A DNA stretch of 64,000 nt from Blastococcus saxobsidens (GTDB lineage Bacteria > Actinomycetota > Actinomycetes > Mycobacteriales > Geodermatophilaceae). The notes beneath the pieces were generated by a model. The model did not search any database. It was not told the origin of the DNA and saw only the letters and a list, made by a program, of their open reading frames with translations. Where the stretch lies: the NCBI RefSeq assembly GCF_010682065.1, contig NZ_JAAGWG010000012.1, positions 62,001-126,000 of the forward strand. The letters run 5' to 3'. A program made the translations under genes and the position numbers. The stretch's first letter is position 1; every line of letters starts with the position of its first letter. Below are positions 60,489-64,000 of this stretch, piece after piece.

Positions 60489-60963
60489 CGCGCGACGGCC
60501 AGGCCGTCGCGGCCATCCGCAGTCGCGAGCCGGTCCCCAAGGTGACGTCCCCACGGCGCTTGCGGAGACATCCCACCCGTCGAGTACGACGACATCCAAT
60601 ACCGTTCGCTCGTCGCCCGAGGTTCCGAAGAGCTACTCGTGGTGTAGGCCGCTGCTGGCCCATGTCGATCCCGGTCTGGGTGGCGAGGGACTCGTCCACC
60701 TGCCCGAGTCCGTAATCGCGGTGGCGGACCTAGGGACTCGCTCGCTATGTCTGCGCGAGGGCCCTTCACCGCACCCCGCCGGTCGACCGCTCCCGCGGCG
60801 AGACCCTCCACCGACGAGGCCATCCATCTCACCGTCAACTGAGCGGGGGCGGGCACCTTGCGGCATGTCGTCGGGTGTCCACCCGGGTGACAAGCAGGTC
60901 GCTGGTCCACGCTCGGTGCCATAACCCACTGCGAAACGGCACCCTGCTGGCAGCATCACCTAA
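60489..60963. other. Degenerate region without an intact gene
   Basis: Both strands have only short frames with poor codon bias. One stretch ending at a TAG near 60645 reads EYDDIQYRSLVARGSEELLVV and may be the tail of a lost gene. The IS21 element next to it may have broken it. Nothing else that I can name. Confidence 0.45.
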
Positions 60964-61155
60964 GGCCGTGCAGGAAGGATCGACTTTCTGACGACCGGAG
61001 GCAACGAGGCCATAGCTCCTGAGAGTGCCGGCCTCGGGAGCCTGATGGACGCCCTCGACGTCCTGTCGGCGGACGGCTGGGAACTGCTTGAGCCGCCGGC
61101 CGTCACGCCATCGCGGGGCGGCCTGATGAAGGAGTACCTACTTCGACGCCCGAAA
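60964..61155 (+). pseudogene. Remnant of a small DUF4177-like gene
   Basis: Following a TAA at 60961, an open frame encodes ...GLGSLMDALDVLSADGWELLEPP...GGLMKEYLLRRP. The pattern of SADGWEL with a terminal EYLLRRP resembles the C-terminus of small proteins such as DUF4177 members. The first ATG is 61045, which would leave out part of the recognisable stretch, and the normal stop is missing: the frame runs on antisense into the chemoreceptor gene. Probably a truncated gene fragment. Weak identification. Confidence 0.4.
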
Positions 61156-61227
61156 GCCCAACGGGCTCACGCAAAGGAGGCGGGTTGCTGCACACGCCTG
61201 GTGCCTCCTGGCCAATGTGGCGGGGAG

Positions 61228-62781
61228 TCAGGAGGCCATCGCCTCGAATGCTGCAGCCATACCGGCCTGTTCCTCGAGCACGTCGCCGATCCGGGCTTGA
61301 ACGAGGTCGAGTCGACCGATGATGTCGCTGGTGGCTTCGATGCCGACGGTGACGGTCTGGCTGGTGGCCTGGATGGCGGCGATCTGGTCGGCCACACGCT
61401 GGGTCGCCGTGGCGGTCTCCCGGGCGAGGTCCTTGACCTCGCTGGCCACGACGGCGAACCCCTTACCCGCCTCACCGGCGCGGGCGGCCTCGATCGTGGC
61501 GTTCAGTGCCAGCAGGTTGGTCTGCTCGGCGATGCCGGAGATGATCCGGATCACCTCGCCGATCGCGGTCGACGCCTGGGTGAGGGCGTCGACCTCGTCG
61601 CTCATGGTGGAGGCCTGCGCCACCGCCTGCTCGGCGACCCGGCCCGCCTCCCCGGCAGCGTCACGCAGCCGGGCGACGGTGTCGAGCAGCTCCCGGGCGC
61701 TGTCGGCCGAGGACTCGGTGCGCCGCAGGACGTCCAGCCGCTGGGAGACCAGCTGCTGGACGTTGCGTAGCGCGGCGGCGCGGGACTCGGAAAGCTCGAT
61801 GGTCTCGGTCACGAAGAAGTCCATGGTGCCGATCACCCGTCCGCCGACGACGAGCGGGAAACACACCCCGGAGCGGACGCCGGCGCGCTGCGCGGCGGGC
61901 GCGCGGACGCAGTCGGTCACCTCGGCCAGGTCGCGGACGAAGTACAAGTCCCTGGCCCGCCATGCCCGGCCCGACAGTCCGACCCCTTCGGCGAAACTGG
62001 CAGCCAGGGTCACCTTGCGGAACTCCTCACCAGCGGAGCCGGATTCCTGCTGGAAGCGCAGCACCTGCGCGTCCTCATCCAGCGCCCAGTACGAGCCATA
62101 GGCCCACCCGAAGGCGGTGCGGACGGTGTCCAGCGCCACCCGTAGCGCCGCTTCGGCGGTACGGGCGGAGCCGATCTCGGTGACCACCGTGGTGACCGCG
62201 GCCCGGTCGTCGAGGGTCTCCCGCAGCGCGGCCTTGTCCAGGGCGGCACGGCGAGCGTGGGCCACCAGCCTGTCCAGCGCCTCCCACTTCTCCCGACGAG
62301 CACCGGCGAAGGTCATGACTCCGGCGTTGTAGTACTCCTTCAACGCCACCACCTTGCCCTCCTCGATCACCGGGATCAGCACCCCGTGCGTCGCCCCGGC
62401 AGCCTGCGCGGCCTGCCACCGCAGACACTCCGCCGGATTGCTGTTGGCGTCGGTCAGCACCACCCGGCGTGTCCTGATCGCCTCCCCGCCGAATCCGTCG
62501 CCCGCCCGCAGGCAATCCACCCGCTGCCCGCGAAAACTGGCCATGGCAGGCGACAGCGGGCCTGACTCGCCCACCAGGTGATAAACCCCGGTCGCGTCGG
62601 CCACCCACACCGCCCCGTAGCCGAGACCGAGCGCCTCCACCAGGGTGGCTCCCACCGTCCGGAAGGCTGCGGTCCGATCCCTGACCCCATCGAGGGCAGC
62701 GATCACCTTCTCGACCGCCTCCACGTCCCGGGGCATCTCGGCCGCCGACGGTGCGGCGGTGACGTGCGGACGACGGCGCAT
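61228..62781 (-). CDS. Methyl-accepting chemotaxis protein with two GAF domains
   Basis: A 517-residue soluble chemoreceptor from ATG 62781. GAF 1 spans about 20-165 ([38 protein letters not shown]) and GAF 2 about 185-340 ([34 protein letters not shown]). The signalling helices have the conserved tip [31 protein letters not shown] near residue 440. There are no membrane helices, so it senses a cytoplasmic signal. It lies within the accessory region between IS21 copies, so it may be mobile cargo; its tip matches that of the core receptor at 54345. Confidence 0.9.
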   Translation of the reverse strand: MRRRPHVTAAPSAAEMPRDVEAVEKVIAALDGVRDRTAAFRTVGATLVEALGLGYGAVWVADATGVYHLVGESGPLSPAMASFRGQRVDCLRAGDGFGGEAIRTRRVVLTDANSNPAECLRWQAAQAAGATHGVLIPVIEEGKVVALKEYYNAGVMTFAGARREKWEALDRLVAHARRAALDKAALRETLDDRAAVTTVVTEIGSARTAEAALRVALDTVRTAFGWAYGSYWALDEDAQVLRFQQESGSAGEEFRKVTLAASFAEGVGLSGRAWRARDLYFVRDLAEVTDCVRAPAAQRAGVRSGVCFPLVVGGRVIGTMDFFVTETIELSESRAAALRNVQQLVSQRLDVLRRTESSADSARELLDTVARLRDAAGEAGRVAEQAVAQASTMSDEVDALTQASTAIGEVIRIISGIAEQTNLLALNATIEAARAGEAGKGFAVVASEVKDLARETATATQRVADQIAAIQATSQTVTVGIEATSDIIGRLDLVQARIGDVLEEQAGMAAAFEAMAS

Positions 62782-63009
62782 CAATACTCCCGCGAAACTC
62801 GGCGACGGGACATGCACGGCAGCAGTGACGCCACCGGATCGCCCCCGCCATCCCTTTGAATGACCTGGTCTTCGGCGGTCGCGGCAGGACCTTGAGTCGA
62901 ACGGCGCGCCTTCACCGCTGGACAACCGGTGTCACCAGCCCGCGCTGACGCCCGCGGGGGTCCTTTGGTTGCGCGTGTACTGATCCGCGCGAACAGACCC
63001 GCCGGCCAC

Positions 63010-63350
63010 GCAGGTTGCGGCGCTGACGCTTGTCTGCGGCTACTCCTGAAGGGCGACGGTACTGATCCCCCACGCGCATGGTGGAGGATCTGATGGCCGG
63101 CTGGTGGCAGCTGATCATCAAGCTGGGGGCGGTCCCGCAGGGGCTGGAGCAGGCGCAGCGAGCTCACCGCCGACTGCCAGGCCGACCCGCCAATCCGGAG
63201 GCCAAGGGCGTGGTCGAGCGGCTGCGCGACTACCTCGAGCGATCCTTCCTCCCCGGCCGCCCGGTTCCCCCGGCTCGCACGAGCTTCGGAAGAGTTGAAC
63301 TGTCGAGCACGCCCGAGGTCTCAAGCGCGATCTGATCGCATCTAGATGCC
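63010..63350 (+). pseudogene. Decayed IS21-family transposase remnant
   Basis: Pieces of istA and istB occur in order but in broken frames: LTLVCGYS then a stop, EDLMAGWWQLIIKLGAVPQ, ANPEAKGVVERLRDYLERSFLPGRP, and near 63320 an istB-like ARGLKRDLI. The sequence differs from the intact element at 58325, so it is a separate, older insertion with internal deletions. No terminal repeats are clear. Confidence 0.8.
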
Positions 63351-63430
63351 AACGCCATTCAGTGCGCAGACAAGCTTCAGAGGCGATACCTGCGAGCAAT
63401 CTCTGAGGACGCCAGAGGACGGCACGAATG

Positions 63431-63470
63431 CTACCTTCGGAGGTAGCTCGGGCCCCGCTTCGCGGGGCCC
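63431..63470. terminator. Paired hairpins upstream of the relaxase gene
   Basis: CTACCT-TCGG-AGGTAG (63431-63446) is followed by GGGCCCCGC-TTC-GCGGGGCCC (63450-63470) and then a T-containing stretch (attggcgttt). They insulate the relaxase gene from the left, or are part of a transfer-origin region. Confidence 0.7.
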
Positions 63471-63530
63471 ATTGGCGTTTCTAGGGGTGACGTGTTGGTC
63501 ATTGCTGGGTGGCGTTGAGAATGCACGGCG

Positions 63531-64000
63531 GAATGAAGATCTACGCCGGCGCGCCGGCGGCTGCCCGGCACTACGTGGAGGCCGACCGCGGCCGGGCGGA
63601 TGACTACTACCTCACCGAAGGCACCGGGGTGGCCCGCCGCTTCACCGCCACCGACGGTCGCGTGGCCGAGCTGGCGCCGCTGACCGGCGACACCTACGAG
63701 ACGTGGGTGGCCGGCCGCGACCCGGAGACAGGCGAGCCGAGGGGGCAGCTGCGCGGCGACGAGCACGCCGTGCGGTTCGTCGAGGTGGTGGTCAACGGCC
63801 CGAAGACGTGGTCGCTGGCCGCCGCGCTGCACCCGGACATCGCGACGGCGTACGAGGCGGCGCAGGACCGCGCCGCCGAGCAGATCGTCGCCTGGCTCTC
63901 CCAGCACGCCACCACCCGGGTGGGCCCGCGCGGCGGGCAGGTGCAGGTCCCTGTCGAGGCGCTGGAGGCCGCGACGGTGCGGCACTACACCTCCCGCGCG
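63531..64000 (+). CDS. MobF-type relaxase, N-terminal part (runs off window)
   Basis: The first 156 residues of a conjugative relaxase (TrwC/TraA type). It begins MHGGMKIYAGAPAAARHYVEADRGRADDYYLTEGTG, with the catalytic-tyrosine region Y18/Y29-Y30 near the start, and RFVEVVVNGPKTWSLAAALHPDIATAYEAAQDRAAEQI, as in the relaxase core of actinobacterial plasmids and integrative elements. The metal-binding histidines and helicase part lie past the window. ATG 63531 or 63543 may be used. It is strong evidence that this end of the window belongs to a conjugative element. Confidence 0.85.

Noticed and set aside
63431..63985. Minus-strand frame of 184 codons at the right edge
   Set aside because: The plus strand reads a relaxase N-terminus with clear family sequence; the minus frame is its shadow.

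Overview
This 64 kb window comes from a very GC-rich actinobacterium. Third codon positions are almost all G or C, and there is a mycothiol-dependent formaldehyde dehydrogenase, an HspR-controlled dnaK operon, an EtfD-type Fe-S protein and a GPGG-type small membrane protein. Wording and gene order fit the Geodermatophilaceae (Blastococcus, Modestobacter, Geodermatophilus); that family-level call rests on memory of such genomes and was not searched.

Positions 1-20.5 kb are dominated by de novo purine synthesis on the minus strand: purF (cut by the window edge), purL-purQ-purS, purC-purB, purD and purA. Between them lie a formaldehyde-detoxification pair (mscR plus a metallo-hydrolase), an OFA-family transporter broken by an in-frame UGA with a tiny partner protein, glpQ, rsgA and several conserved actinobacterial genes. 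A DUF559 nuclease-like gene flanked by inverted 17-bp repeats separates purC from purS.

Positions 20.5-37.6 kb carry a sugar-type ABC permease and ATPase, fba-DUF3151, a four-gene redox/pentapeptide/lipoprotein operon, pyrE, a fasciclin lipoprotein with a membrane molybdopterin oxidoreductase, clpB with an upstream HAIR operator, and an ohrR-osmC peroxide pair. Positions 37.6-50.7 kb hold a MarR-controlled drug exporter with a 42-bp palindromic operator, a second MarR gene, hspR-dnaJ-grpE-dnaK, an AbiEi/DUF559-like gene, etfD, a CynX-type exporter and dcd. The genes purA, fba, pyrE, clpB, dnaK-hspR, etfD and dcd are also found near one another in Mycobacterium tuberculosis (from memory), so this looks like an ancestral core block. 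Overlaps of ATGA or GTGA type join many neighbours and imply translational coupling.

Positions 50.9-55.3 kb encode a large secreted subtilase with a Pro/Thr-rich stalk and perfect 30-bp repeats, then a PAS protein and a soluble chemoreceptor that may act together. A tRNA-Gly(CCC) gene at 55.4 kb marks a sharp change. Downstream is accessory DNA: a three-gene SipW/TasA-like secretion operon, an intact IS21-family element, gene remnants, a GAF-domain chemoreceptor, a decayed second IS21 copy and the start of a MobF-type relaxase. This looks like one end of an integrated conjugative element; its integrase and far end are not in the window.
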